A stretch of 64,000 bases of DNA from Rugalucina vietnamica (taxonomy: Eukaryota; Mollusca; Bivalvia; Lucinida; Lucinidae): assembly GCA_964017185.1 (NCBI GenBank), contig OZ024869.1, positions 55,516,761 to 55,580,760 on the forward strand. Reading direction: 5' to 3'. Shown piece by piece: positions 47,865 through 58,785 of the stretch (within the stretch, counting starts at the first letter, position 1; every line of letters starts with the position of its first letter). The notes under the pieces are model-generated. The model did no database searches. It saw nothing but the letters and a program-made list of their open reading frames with translations, and had not been told where the DNA came from. The position numbers were made by a program, and so were the translations under genes.

Positions 47865-48100
47865 ATTACGAAAACATGCCCATGCAATATACAGAGATTT
47901 TTAAAGTTGTAAAAAATGAAAAGGCGGTTCTAACGAGTACCCACAATCTATGTTTTGGAGCAAAAATAAGAAAAATAGGTATACCCCTGCATACCCCAGT
48001 TTTACAAAATAAAAGTGGGGTTTGAGGGGGTATACTTTACACGGACATGTTTTCATGATGTTTTCAAGCCTCAGTCAGAAAGACTGGAGAAGCCTGGGAT
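47865..48100 (+). repeat. Dispersed repeat, ACGAAAACATGCCCA family
   Basis: Matches 60190-60460: ACGAAAACATGCCCA, GGCGGTTCTAAC.AGTACCC, ACAATCTATG, GTATACCCC.GCATACCCCA, AAAAGTGGGGT, then ATACTTT..ACGGAC.TGT. The CCCCAGTTTTA...TAAAAGTGGGG segment forms a hairpin. There are two copies in the window and the class is unknown. Confidence 0.65.
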
Positions 48101-48725
48101 CAAACTTAACTTACAACCAAACACGATTTTCCCACTGGTTTTAATGGAATTTGATGAGAACAGTTTTGGTCCTAAAAGGAGTGATTCTTTTTGTGATACT
48201 AATATTAGCCGAGGTCTATTCCCAGAAGTCTACCAGTAGTCCCAGACATAACAAGCAAGTTTCTAATTTTGAAACAACAATGCAACCTTGAGACGCTCAG
48301 TCCTTGATACGTCAATTTTGCAGTTATACATCTGACCAAACCAGCAACTGGGAAATGATATCTCACAAAAACAAAAGCATTCTTGCCAATGCACAAATTA
48401 TTTTCATTATTTTATCATCTTATTTGCCAAAAGAATGTCCTTAATCTTTGTTAATGATAACGATAATGTCAAGTTATAAACAAGAATCTGGTTGTGCTCT
48501 TTATGAACTAAACTTTTTGCTACATTTTTTAAGAGGTACTCATAAATCATATTTAGAATCTCATTTTAGAATCCAGGAAGAAATCTTGAAGATTGGTGAA
48601 ATGTAAAGAATATCTTGAAGACTTTTATATAATGTATGGACAGCACCCATAAGCATTAGACAATATCTCTATCGGAAGCCATGTTCATATCCAACAATCT
48701 CAATCTTTTCCATTTGGAAACCAAC

Positions 48726-48837
48726 CTTGTCTTCTCTCCAGCTAAAAGCATGTGCATTATGTTCTGGTAAACTGCATCTTAAGTATTGCCCAGGAACAAA
48801 GTGATACTGGATAATACTCTGACCATCCCAATATGAT
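48726..48837 (-). CDS. Candidate internal exon
   Basis: The acceptor on the minus strand is GGTAATCTATTCAG (start 48837, phase 2). The frame reads SYWDGQSIIQYHFVPGQYLR, then CSLPEHNAHAFSWREDK, to a donor-like AAG|GTTGGT (end 48726, phase 0). Phase 2 matches the donor of the exon at 51836-51916, with Arg at the junction. The donor is weak. If unused, the frame continues VGFQMEKIEIVGYEHGFR to TAG at 48671-48669, giving an alternative C-terminus. The peptide is not recognised. Confidence 0.55.
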
Positions 48838-49268
48838 CTGAATAGATTACCATGTAAAGAAAGAAACACAGCTTTTTTCCTGCCCTAATTATTCTGACCT
48901 ATACCATCTTGGCCTATATTTCTTGCTTTCTATAAAACCCTACCAGATAAAGAAAACAAAAAAAGGCAAAAAATAAATATGTTTAATGTTGTTTGGTTAA
49001 CGATGACATTAATGGATGTATAAGGTGTGAAATATGGTCCAGCAATAACTTGTCCCATCATAGTGGTGAATTATAGTCTGTACAATATTGTTTTGTTTTT
49101 GTTTACATGACTATCCCCTTCTAATACATCACCTATATCCTAACTGTAAGCTTTTGTTTTAAGGTGCCATCACTCCTAGAGCACAGTAAATTTTTCAGTC
49201 CATTCTCGATCCATTCCAATGTATTCATTCACTGAACTTTGGGTGAAAGCATTCCTTGTCAGGTGATA

Positions 49269-51057
49269 CCCCAGTGAAAATGCAACTGAAATTTCACTGA
49301 GATTTCAGTGTTATTTCAATGAAATAACAGTGAAATCTCATTGAAAGAATTGGTCAAAATAACACTGAAATAACATTTAGATTTTCAATGAAATTTTGTT
49401 GAAATTTTGTTATTATTTCAATGAAATAACACTGAAATTTCAGCGAAAGAATTGGTCAAAATAATGCTGAAATTCAGCGAAATCTCAATGAGATTTTACT
49501 GAATTTCAGTGTTATTTTGACCATTTCTTTCACTGAGATTTCAGTGTTATTTCATTGAAATAATGAGTGAAATTTCGCTGAATTTCAGTGTTATTTTGAC
49601 TAATTCTTTCACTGAGATTTCACTGTTATTTCATTGAAATAATAATGAAATTTTCACTGACAATTGGAGAATATCCAATATGGTCACCTGCTTAATTAGA
49701 AGGACTTTTAAAGCCTGCCCAGGAGAAGTGTTGAAAGTAAAACCATCCATGCATATAAGCCTTTTTTTACTTGGATGCACTATGGTGCTTTATTGCTGCA
49801 CTTTGGAATGTCACATCATCCCAATTTTGGGTGGATGTCCCATATAAAAAAGGAGGCAATGTCCCAATATGACCTTCGCTGTTGACTGGGATGTTAAGCC
49901 ATAATTCAAACAATCAAACTACCTAGGCATTGGGTTTGACAGTAAAGATTGTCCAAATGACTCTTTAATCAAAATATGGTTCTACACTCTCACACAATGA
50001 TTTGTGTGGGTGGGGAATTGGAATGATGCAATTTAACAGAAAAAGCATCAATACAAGTCACATGATCTGAAGGAAAAGATATATACAGTTAAAATACATG
50101 TAAACATTGTACATGTCACTTACTGCATCAATCTTGAATGAAATTAACTTCTTATTATTGAGCACCTTCTCTTTAAACTTGAAAAAACATATATTGTGTC
50201 TGTTTTCTTTCCCTCCATTTTAGACAGGAAGTGATGTCATAGAGTTGCTATGAGCATGCTCAGGATTTTTTTCAGTGAAATTTCGGTGCAGTGAAATTTC
50301 AGTGAAATTTTGGTGAAAGTTTACAAGCTGATATTACACTGAAATTTCAGTGAAGTCATCAAAACAATACCAAATGATCTCTGTGGACAAAATGGTAACA
50401 AAGTGTGTTTATATGCACCTAAATAAAAACAGAACCTACGTTTCTGAACCACCAAATCTTGTAGAGCATATAGCTGAACTATACAGATATGAGCACTGAA
50501 ATATGCTGATAAATGAGACTAAAGTCATAGCAATTATGGTTGTGTACTGTACAGAAATGCTTACTTTTCATGCTTGTTGATAGTAAAAAGTACATTATAT
50601 AATCACCAGTTACTGTTATTATTATCATGTACCATGTGTTATGTAAAATGTCATTAATTTTTAGCTGAAAAAAAAAACAAAAAAACTATTTTATTTTTCT
50701 GCTGAATTTTTTCTGCTGACATCATTTTTTTTTTGAAATTTCATTGAGATCTATTTGCTGAAAATTTCAATAAAATTTCCATACTGAAATTTCAGTGAAA
50801 TCTCTAGACTGAAATTCCGTTGAAATTTCATTGAAATTTATAATTTCTATGACATTGAAATCTCAATGAAATTTCGTTGAAAATTTCATTGAAATTCCTG
50901 TGACATTAAAATTTATTGAAATCTCAATAAAATTTCACTCAAATTTTTTCAAATTTTGATCATTTCGGTGAAATTTACCAAAATATAAGGATTTCAGTGA
51001 AATTTCACTGAAATTCATCAAAATTTCACTGAAATTTCAGTTACATTTTCTCTGGGG
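49269..51057. mobile_element. Foldback element with arms of iterated TGAAATTTCA motifs
   Basis: The ends are CCCCAGTGAAAATGCAACTG and the complement of CCCCAGAGAAAATGTAACTG, each followed by AAATTTCA. TA flanks both (49267-49268, 51058-51059), which could be a 2-bp Tc1/mariner-type duplication. Two arms (about 49280-49660 and 50265-51055) consist of AAATTTCAGTGAAATTT-like motifs in both orientations and would form extensive secondary structure. The unrelated middle contains an inverted fragment of the TCCCAGTCAACAGC repeat (49690-49915). No coding sequence is seen. Confidence 0.7.
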
Positions 51058-51262
51058 TATACATATTTGTAAACTCTTATCCAAGTAAAAAAAATCAGTC
51101 GTTCCTGGAGCCAAAGCTTCCGGGATGGAGGGTAAATGTTATCTTTGCCCAAGGACAGAACCAGACAGCAGTAATGCTCAAACTCTGGACTCTTGTTTAG
51201 GTCCCACGTGCAACTCTAAGGTCACCAAGCTCCCCTTTATAACTGGGACTGTATATGTGATG

Positions 51263-51280
51263 CCCCCCCCCCCCCCCCCC
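51263..51280 (+). repeat. Poly-C tract, 18 bp
   Basis: Eighteen consecutive C on the plus strand, 20-40 bp from the end of the minus-strand SINE-like sequence. The length is likely polymorphic or subject to assembly error. Confidence 0.95.
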
Positions 51281-51299
51281 ACTTCATTTAAAACTTAAG

Positions 51300-51402
51300 T
51301 TGGTTCTGTTGCAACATCCTTTGTAAAATGGGGCTCAAACCTGGGACCTCTTGATTCCGAGACTGATGCTCTACCACTAGGCCACCACACTCTCTAAAGT
51401 CT
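51300..51402 (-). mobile_element. tRNA-derived SINE head
   Basis: The minus strand has a tRNA-like head: A box in GTGGCCTAGTGGTAGAGCAT, B box GGTTTGAGCCCC, and between them TCAGTCTCGGAATCAAGAGG. Its translation in one frame gives the familiar CGGLVVEHQSRNQEVPGLSP artefact of such SINEs, which explains part of a 136-codon open frame (51288-51698) that is not a gene. Confidence 0.7.
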
Positions 51403-51835
51403 GTCAGTTGAAATGACAGCACAATATAGTGCCAAGAAGAAGCAAAGATCAAGAACAAACATAGTGTTTCAGATAACATGGTCAGAAAACATGAACATAA
51501 ACATAACTTTTTTGCATATAAACTCAGACCATACATGGATGGCGTGAGAGAGCATGATACATACATGACAAACATGATCAGCAAAGTATAAGAGCCATAT
51601 TTTGACAAAACCACGGCCCTTGCAATCCAATGATCCAAAGCAGATCTGGCATAGCAGCCATGAGTCAAATCAGTCTTTTGATTCGACTCATGCTGCAAAC
51701 AGAATTATGCCTTAGCTTTCTTTATGTAAACCAAGTAAACTCCCAAGAGCAGACTGACTTACACATTGACTTGGTTTTGCCAGTTCTTATTATCTTTATA
51801 ATGAACAGTTAAAGACAAAAATGACAAAGACCTAC

Positions 51836-51916
51836 CTTTCTGGACCAAATTGAGATTGAGCCGAGACAGGGATCTGAACAAAGTCCTCTTCATCCCCAAA
51901 TTGTATCCTAATATTC
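51836..51916 (-). CDS. Candidate 81-nt internal exon
   Basis: On the minus strand the donor AGAAAG|GTAGGT ends an 81-nt open stretch whose acceptor is TTTCACATAGTAAG. It enters and leaves in phase 2 and reads NIRIQFGDEEDFVQIPVSAQ, then SQFGPE. The acidic GDEED core and lack of runs are protein-like. It joins the phase-2 donor at 55754 (junction Trp) and the phase-2 acceptor at 48837 (junction Arg). The length is a multiple of 3. The acceptor is weaker than the donor. Confidence 0.6.
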
Positions 51917-52046
51917 CTTACTATGTGAAACTATCCAGCATCCCCAAACAAATAGTGGCTATAATAGCACTGTCTTCTACAGACTTTGAGTATTTTATCT
52001 AAATTACTAATGTCAACCTAAAGTGAACTGACCTCTGTATCTAAAT

Positions 52047-52280
52047 GAGCCGCCACATGGGAAAACCAACAATCTGCCTAGGCGAAAACAAAGGCGCAGA
52101 TCAGCTTCGCAGTAACTGCGAAGCTGATCAGCGCCATTGTTTTCGCTACTCGGATAGTACAATTCCTCTTCTACTTAAATACGAAATTTCAAGCTTTTAG
52201 CTCTTTTCTGTGACTGTACAGGTCGGTTTGTGTCGGCCCTGGTCGGAAACCACATTGTTGGTTTTCCCACGAGGTGGCTC
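52047..52280 (-). mobile_element. Palindromic MITE family A, copy 12
   Basis: Reverse copy, near-consensus, with AAAT on both sides (52043-52046, 52281-52284). The hairpin arms GATCAGCTTCGCAGT / ACTGCGAAGCTGATC are intact. Confidence 0.9.
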
Positions 52281-52507
52281 AAATATTGCCCACATGAGGG
52301 TAAACATTGGGATATGTGGACATGGAACAAAAGTCCAAGCAGAAAGAGTAATCAAGGGACAACATATCAAATGTGAGTTGCAAGTTGTGAGCTGAAAGCT
52401 GTGAGTTGCAAGTTACAACTGCCAATTTATAGACTCACTCAATTCTCTAGGTAGGTCTACCAAGGCAGGTTAAACCATAGAATCAAAACCTTTGTGTCTC
52501 TATGTGT

Positions 52508-52718
52508 GATTCTTTTACAGAACAGACTGATGAAACACATTACACAACATGTGACAATATAATGCACAGGGATTGGAAGCTTGATTAATTTAGACAACAA
52601 CCTACAACAAAGAGTTAATTGTCTTTCTGTATGTTGCAGCCAAATATGTCTAGCTTCCAATTATCACACTCCATTTTGATTTCGCCATCGTGTGATACTG
52701 CATCAGTCTTTGTTTTCT
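52508..52718. mobile_element. MITE family D, diverged copy
   Basis: Begins GATTCTTTTACAGAACAGAC, contains TGTTGCAGCCAAATA, and ends with an inverted counterpart GTGTGATACTGCATCAGTCT. It is the same layout as 34672-34877 but more decayed. Confidence 0.55.
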
Positions 52719-53391
52719 GTCATGGGTGTACAGGATGAGTTTACAATGGCCTATTTGTCCAAAATGTTTGGACCTCTATGGTAAATATATGACTGTTGAC
52801 CACTAGACAAACATTTCTCATGCACTTTCTAAATATTATAATTTTCTAGTACCAACACCTATTTAAGAAAGCAAACAAGTTGGTTTAACAACCCAACAAT
52901 GTTATTTCCATGACAAAAGAGTTTTCTTGATTGTCATATTTGTTTTCCTCAATCAGACATCAAGGGCTCTATAAAACTAGCAAAGTTTGCTGAAAAGATT
53001 AAAAAGATTCAATTGTAGAAATTAGAAAGTGTATGGTCAAACAAACACTGGTCTCTATATGTATTTATGTCTAGTGCCTTCGTTGACTTACTACACATTT
53101 CAGTAATGATTAAGTGTTTGTTTATTTTGTGGATTAACTTCCCAGTTAACAATTTTCAGTCATGTTGGGATCAATGGAGCCACCCACTTCCTTGATTCTA
53201 GCCATGACTATGAAGATAATGTTAGATCAGTTGTACAAAGCTTCACTGTTGTTTTCACTACTTAGACGGCACACTCCATCTTCTTACTGAATCTAAAGTT
53301 TCAATCTTCTGTGGCTGTTTTTGTCAAACATGGTTGGAAATTCAAGTTTTTATACATTTTTTTAGCAATTTTACAGTATACCAGTACATAC

Positions 53392-53419
53392 CTGCATCCT
53401 CCTTTCTTGGTCCCTCATT
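53392..53419 (-). CDS. Candidate 28-nt cassette exon, possible poison exon
   Basis: Both splice sites are strong on the minus strand: acceptor AAGATTTTGTCTGTTTCAG and donor GATGCAG|GTATGT. The 28 nt between start AATGAGGG. Spliced after the phase-2 donor at 55754 the junction codon becomes TGA, an immediate stop. Read in phase 0 it gives NEGPRKEDA but then leaves in phase 1, which does not fit the exon at 51916. It could be a nonsense-decay cassette, part of an alternative path, or a chance pair of splice sites. Confidence 0.4.
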
Positions 53420-53453
53420 CTGAAACAGACAAAATCTTAGATAATGAACATTT

Positions 53454-53687
53454 GAGCCACTGCATAAGAAAACCAAAATTTTGCATATGCGAAAACAAAG
53501 GTGCAGATAAGCTTCACATTAACTGTGAAGCTGATCAGTGCCTTTGTTTTAGCTTCACAGATAGTAAAATTCCTCTACTTTCTAAATCCAAAATTTCCAA
53601 GCTCTAGCCATCTGCTGTAGCTGCATAGGCTGGTTGGTGTTGGACCTGTTCGGAAACCACATTGTTGGTTTTCTCACGACGCAGATC
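53454..53687 (-). mobile_element. Palindromic MITE family A, copy 13
   Basis: Reverse copy flanked by ATTT on both sides (53450-53453, 53688-53691), inserted 34 bp upstream (minus strand) of the 28-nt candidate exon. The hairpin reads AAGCTTCACATTAACTGTGAAGCT, with further paired changes. Confidence 0.85.
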
Positions 53688-54872
53688 ATTTATTTTTTAA
53701 ATTCCCTGCATAATGCAAAGAATTGTAAGGAAATGAATTATGCATTCTTGCAGAGATTTAAGTCTAAAGGAAGTTGAATCATAAGTGTTGATCAGCTGCA
53801 CCTTTATCTTGCTGCTGATCTCAATACACCTTCATTTCCCTGCGCAAAAGGCAGGCTACATGTAGCTCATAAAGCCAACTTTTTGTACCTTCACTTGCAA
53901 ATATTTTTCACTCAAAATGTCCTTACTTCAAGTTTCTAGAAAAATTCTGAGGTCTGTCTGTGTTCACATAGTTGGCTGCCTTCAGCTACCGCTTACCCAC
54001 CCACTACTGCCACAGGGATACCAGACTGGTTAGATTCAATGGGGGCTAGGCCTAAAATGATCTCAGACCAGCCAAAACAACCAAAGCATGCACCAATTCA
54101 AGGGAGGCTACTAGAATACAACTTTATCTATCAGGATGGCAAGATTTGTCTTTATTAAAAATTCTGTATCATATGAATAAAACATGGGATCATTCAGTCT
54201 TTGGTAGCTTGATCATGATAAACAAAATGTTTTAAATTATAGCTGATCTTTAATGGATTAGACAGATGCTTTAATCTTAAAATCTGTAATGCCCCTTAAT
54301 CCGCTTCCACCTTTTAACCTTTCTATCTTATTGCACTTAATCTTTCACTTTTAACCAAAGTTAATGAACTGATAAAAATAAATTAATGATTATTTTCCCT
54401 TTCTTTGTTCATGTGTTTAGGGTAACCCTATTTCACAACATACTTGAAATCCCATTAATGTGTGACATAAGACATTAAAAGAGCAAAATTAATTCTATTT
54501 TGGTACATTTAACAATATTTTGTCTAATCTTCCATGATGTAAATAAAGACCAACAGAGGAAGTATTTTTACAAGGTCTTGTATATCAAAACCTTTGTCAA
54601 TAGAAAGTGTTAAAGCCTCCTCACACATTAGTGAAAGTCCCTTGACTTGCATAAAAAATATGAATCTGTCATGTTTCATGTGTTGCGATTCCTGGACAAA
54701 ATCATTATCCTTCGTGTTTTTTTCTCGTTTAAAAATAAATATTATAACACACTTTCAAAACCTTTGACCAGAAATCGCAAAACATGACAGATTTACCCAC
54801 CACACGAGTCTGTGTCGAGGGACTTTCGCTAATGTATGACAAGGCCTTTAACCACTTCTTGCCCATCACTAT

Positions 54873-55111
54873 GAGCTGCGTCATGAGAAAACCAGATTAT
54901 TGCCTAGGCAAAAGCAAAGGCGCAGATCAGCTGTGCAGTAACTGCACAGCTGATCAGCACCTTTGATTTTGCTAATCAGATAGTACAATATCTCTTCTTC
55001 TTAAATTCAAAATTTCAAGCTTGTAGTCTTCTTGCCTTCTTTCTGTGACTATACAGGTTTTGTCAGACCTGGTTGGAAACCTAGAAGACCTGTTTTCTCA
55101 CGTCGCGGCTC
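54873..55111 (-). mobile_element. Palindromic MITE family A, copy 14 (subfamily 2)
   Basis: Reverse copy with GAGCTGCG left end and CGCGGCTC right end. The hairpin is GATCAGCTGTGCAGTAACTG / CACAGCTGATC. The flanks CTAT / ATAT match at three of four positions. Confidence 0.8.
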
Positions 55112-55163
55112 ATATAATATAGAGATGGAACATTATTTCAAGTGCCACCATAAAAAGACCCAG

Positions 55164-55420
55164 CAGGCCCCGTGGTCGAGCGGTTAAGAGCACTGTTTCT
55201 TAATCACTCGATCATCTCACCGCTGTGTCTGGTGCGGGTTCGAGCCCCGCACTGGCCGCATGTGAGACAAGCCAAGTTCTGCTTGCGGGTGTGCCAGGTG
55301 GTTTTTCTCGGGGTTCTCCTGTTTTTGCCCACCTACTGATTGGCCCGTCTCAAATGAGCTGAAATAATCTTGAAAGGGACTTAAAACTGAATTAAAAAAT
55401 AAATAATAGTAAAAAAAACC
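55164..55420 (+). mobile_element. Full-length SINE with class II tRNA head and 12-bp target duplication
   Basis: Identical AAAAAGACCCAG lies at 55152-55163 and 55421-55432. The head from 55164 has an A box TGGTCGAGCGG, a long variable region (class II tRNA, Leu- or Ser-like), and the perfect B box GGTTCGAGCCC (55237-55247). The body contains GGTGGTTTTTCTCGGGGTTC and a CCCGTCTCAAATGAGCTGAA segment, and ends in an A-rich tail. It is non-coding, transcribed by RNA polymerase III and mobilised by a LINE. The long target duplication shows target-primed reverse transcription. Confidence 0.9.
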
Positions 55421-55753
55421 AAAAAGACCCAGAAGCACAGGATCAAGCTCAAACCCCATCGTTTACAGGGCAATTTACAGCAATACCCTTATTGTAATAG
55501 GAATTTTGGTCAAGTTGTTTCTTAGTTTCCCAGTCAACAATTTTTCAATTACGCAGAGATGGAGCCACCTCTTCCTACCCGAAAACACGTGATTGTAAAT
55601 AGAGAAAAGCCTTAAATTGATAGCAATTTTCCCAAAATATATCAGTTATATTGCATAGCAGTTTTTCCGGAAGACACTTTCCTATCCAAGCCCTCTCCCC
55701 TCTCCCACCCCTTATCAACTCCCCTTGATGCAAAGTTCCTTAACATTCCTTAC

Positions 55754-55797
55754 CATATGGAGTTTCTTCTTGGAGGCTGCCGTTGCATGTAGAATTG
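55754..55797 (-). CDS. Candidate 44-nt internal exon
   Basis: On the minus strand the acceptor GTAAATCATTCACAG and donor CATATG|GTAAGG bound 44 nt. In phase 0 it reads QFYMQRQPPRRNSI and leaves in phase 2. This joins the phase-0 donor of the large exon (61946) and the phase-2 acceptor at 51916 without a stop. A second frame (ILHATAASKKKLHM, phase 1 to 0) is also open. Not recognised as part of any domain. Confidence 0.55.
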
Positions 55798-57100
55798 CTG
55801 TGAATGATTTACATCTCAACAAATGATAAAGTTTTTCCATTCCTTTCGAAGGCTTCTAGTATTTTATATATTGTCAAAATTCCATCATACATGTTCAGTT
55901 ATTATGCTACATTTGATGTCCTTGTTTGACACTTTCAATGGATTAATGTTTAATTTCAAGCATGATACATACATATTTGCAGAAAACATAACCTCACACA
56001 CAGATTTTGCCACTTTCAGATCATTAATATAAAATTAAATCCTTGAAGTTACAATAAAAAGCTTGTCACACAAATTCCAAAATACAGCACATAAAATAAT
56101 GTTGGCATCTAAATATAAAACTGATCCCCACCTAACAGTTAGTTGGTGATCAAAGAATGCTCAATTATCTTGAGATCAACTCTGAATAGCTGAAAATCAA
56201 GGTCAAATAACTGTTAAATCTTTATTAAACAGTTATCTTTTCAAAACTGGTGCAAGCATTTGTCAAGTGGACCAAAACTGTCAAACTGCAGTTTGCAGTG
56301 ACCCATTGTTACTAAATATAAAAATATAATCATACTATTTGTGACTGTTCCATGTATAGCTCGATTCTGACCTCAGATATGCGTCAAAAGATTGACAAGT
56401 CCATGACATAGCACGTGAAAGGTAAATCAGCATGAAATGCCTTCCTTTACACTTCGGTTGCACGCACAGTGTGTATTTGTACTGTTACAATCTGAATATC
56501 TTTTCACATGCCGTCTTTCTTTTGATGCCTCCGCCACATTTCGTTAAAAATTACATTTTTCGAAAATGTCCCCATGCCCAGACCTTTACCCTAACCCTAG
56601 TGGTTGGTGGCTCAAAATGTGGACCTATAGGCTAGTCTTCTAAAGAATAAATCTCAGAATTTTGCGGTGAATATTTTTGAAGTTACAACATTTTCGACAA
56701 AACACATTTTCGACGAAATGTCGTGCATCATCTTTTCACACATCGAGGTCAAAATCGAGCTATAGATTTTTTTTTGTTGTTTTTGCTGTTGTTTCCAATT
56801 GTTTCACTCTTTTTTTTTTCACATGTACAAAATCTCTATGCAATATGTTGTGCTGGGCTGATCCAAGAATCCATAGTCGACAATGAACAACAGTGAATGA
56901 ACAGAAAGGGAAACTGGGCACCCAATAGTCAAATTTTGGTGAAAATCCATTTAATAATGGTTATCTCCCCCTTCTTACAACTGAGATGATCAAAGGGAGA
57001 GCATGAAAGGATCATGTTATGACTTAAGAAAGATTAGCCTCCCTTTGACTTGAACCCAGGCTGAGACCACAATCATGATCTTACATGTTTATAAGAAAAT
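55798..57100. other. Non-coding stretch (presumed intron)
   Basis: AT-rich DNA with a T-rich segment near 56768-56820. A few short plus-strand frames are within chance expectation. Confidence 0.5.
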
Positions 57101-57109
57101 GACATCTTA

Positions 57110-58150
57110 ATGTGATTTTGATGAAATGGCATTTACTTAAAAAGTGCTTTCGATGAAACTGCAATTACATGTAGATGATGTGGGCTTAGATATTCATAAA
57201 ATGCCATTTAGGGGAAATGGAATATCGACAAACAATGAGATTACCTCAACTAGAGGATAGCCAATCACATTCAAAAGAAATGACTTCTAGGAGAAATGGT
57301 ATTTCAAAAACAAAAAAAAAAGTAAAGACAAAACAGCATCTTGACAAACTGTCTTTTCAATGAAAAAGCCTTTTGATAAAATGGCATTCAGAAATGGCAT
57401 TCAAATGAAATGTCCTTTCGACAAAATGGCATTTATACGAAATGGCATTTGGATGAACTGACTTTTAGTATACAATTTTGCATTTAGATGAAACAAATTA
57501 TGAAAAATTGACATCTGGACAGAATGGCATTTACGTGGTGGCATTAAGACAAATTGTGTTTAGATGAAATGGCATTTACATGAAATAGCATTTAAATTAA
57601 ATGCGTTTAGACACACTGTCCTTTCTATGAAATGACATTTACAAGAAATGGATTTAGATGAAATCTTCTTTACATGAAATTGCATTTAGACGAAATGGCT
57701 TTCAATAGATAAAAATTTTGAATTCAGACAAATTGTCATTTTGACAAAATGGCACTTATATGATATTTAGATGTCATGGCATTAAGATGAAATGAGTTTA
57801 GACAAAATGGAATTTAGATGAAAATATTTAAGGTACATTGTTATTAAATTAGATTAGATTAAATGGCATTTTAATGAAATATCCTTCAAACAAAATGACA
57901 TTTGGATGAAATTGCATTTAGATAAATTGAGTCATGATGAAATGGCATTTAGACAAAATGAGTTTAGAGGAAATGGCATGTAGAGGAAATGAGTTTAAAT
58001 AAAATGACATTTGGATGAAACTGTGTTTAGATAAAAATGGAACATATATAATGGCTTTAAACAAAATGGCATTTAGATGAAATAGAATTTAATGTTTAGA
58101 CTAAACGCATTTAGACAAAAAATTCCTTCTGAAGAAATTGCATTTTATCC
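57110..58150 (+). repeat. Degenerate minisatellite, AAATGGCATTTAGATGA motif
   Basis: About 1 kb of irregular repeats based on GACAAAATGGCATTTAGATG and AAATGGCATTT, with spacing mostly between 18 and 25 bp. Units are diverged by substitutions and indels, indicating an old array. No open frame of note. Confidence 0.8.
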
Positions 58151-58587
58151 TTGTTGAATAGCTCAAGAACAGACTAAAGCCAACAGAACAACCATAAGAC
58201 ATCCTGCCCACATACGCACACCAACAGAGAGCATTCAACTAAACTGCCTCCGTGGGGTACAAAATGAAAATGTTTTGGACTAAAAATGCATGTGTAAATA
58301 AAATAAAATCTGCATAATATTTGAACAATAAAGCCCTATGATCTTTTGAAGATTTAAGTTATCTTTTGATAGTTCAAATTATTGCCAAATTGGTATTTCT
58401 TAAGCCACAAACAAGTTTGCACCCAACTTAATGAAAGTCTGATTTCTCCCCCACAAAGGTGTTTAAGCCCTATTCTGGAATGTGGGATCAATACTACAGT
58501 TCTACAATGCTCCATTTTTGGTAGCTTGTATAATTCATATGTGAACATGTAAGCAGACCAGAGGTCAAATCTCACATTAATGGAGAG

Positions 58588-58725
58588 TGGGGATGCCAGG
58601 TGGCCTAGTAGAGTGTCGACCACAGCAAGAGAATGGGGGTTAGAAATCAACCTCAGCTTTGCAGTGTGCTTGAGCAAGACACTTTAAGCTCAGTACTATC
58701 CTTGTTCTCAAGAATGAGTGAAACT
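58588..58725 (+). mobile_element. tRNA-derived SINE, diverged
   Basis: The head contains GGTGGCCTAGTAGAGTGTCG (A-box region) and a decayed B box (GGGGGTTAGAAATCAACC), then GCTTGAGCAAGACACTTTAA, a tail shared with the SINE at 16807-16975. Confidence 0.55.
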
Positions 58726-58731
58726 GTCTAA

Positions 58732-58785
58732 TTGCCAAGAGAGAAAATTCCCTGTGATATGACAGGGAATTTTCCCTCTTGGCAA
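58732..58785. repeat. Near-perfect 24-bp hairpin
   Basis: TTGCCAAGAGAGAAAATTCC plus CTGT pairs with ACAGGGAATTTTCCCTCTTG plus GCAA across a 6-base GATATG loop, with one mismatch in 24 pairs. It directly follows the SINE. The stem is shorter than a typical animal pre-microRNA, so it is reported only as an inverted repeat. Confidence 0.85.

Noticed and set aside
51288-51698. 136-codon minus-strand frame
   Set aside because: Its C-terminal part is the usual translation artefact of a tRNA-derived SINE; no domain or splice support for the rest.
55164-55260. A functional tRNA gene with class II variable arm
   Set aside because: The acceptor-stem halves do not pair convincingly, and the sequence continues into a SINE body with A-rich tail and target duplication.
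58354-58677. 107-codon minus-strand frame
   Set aside because: Partly the antisense of a diverged SINE; no domain or splice evidence.
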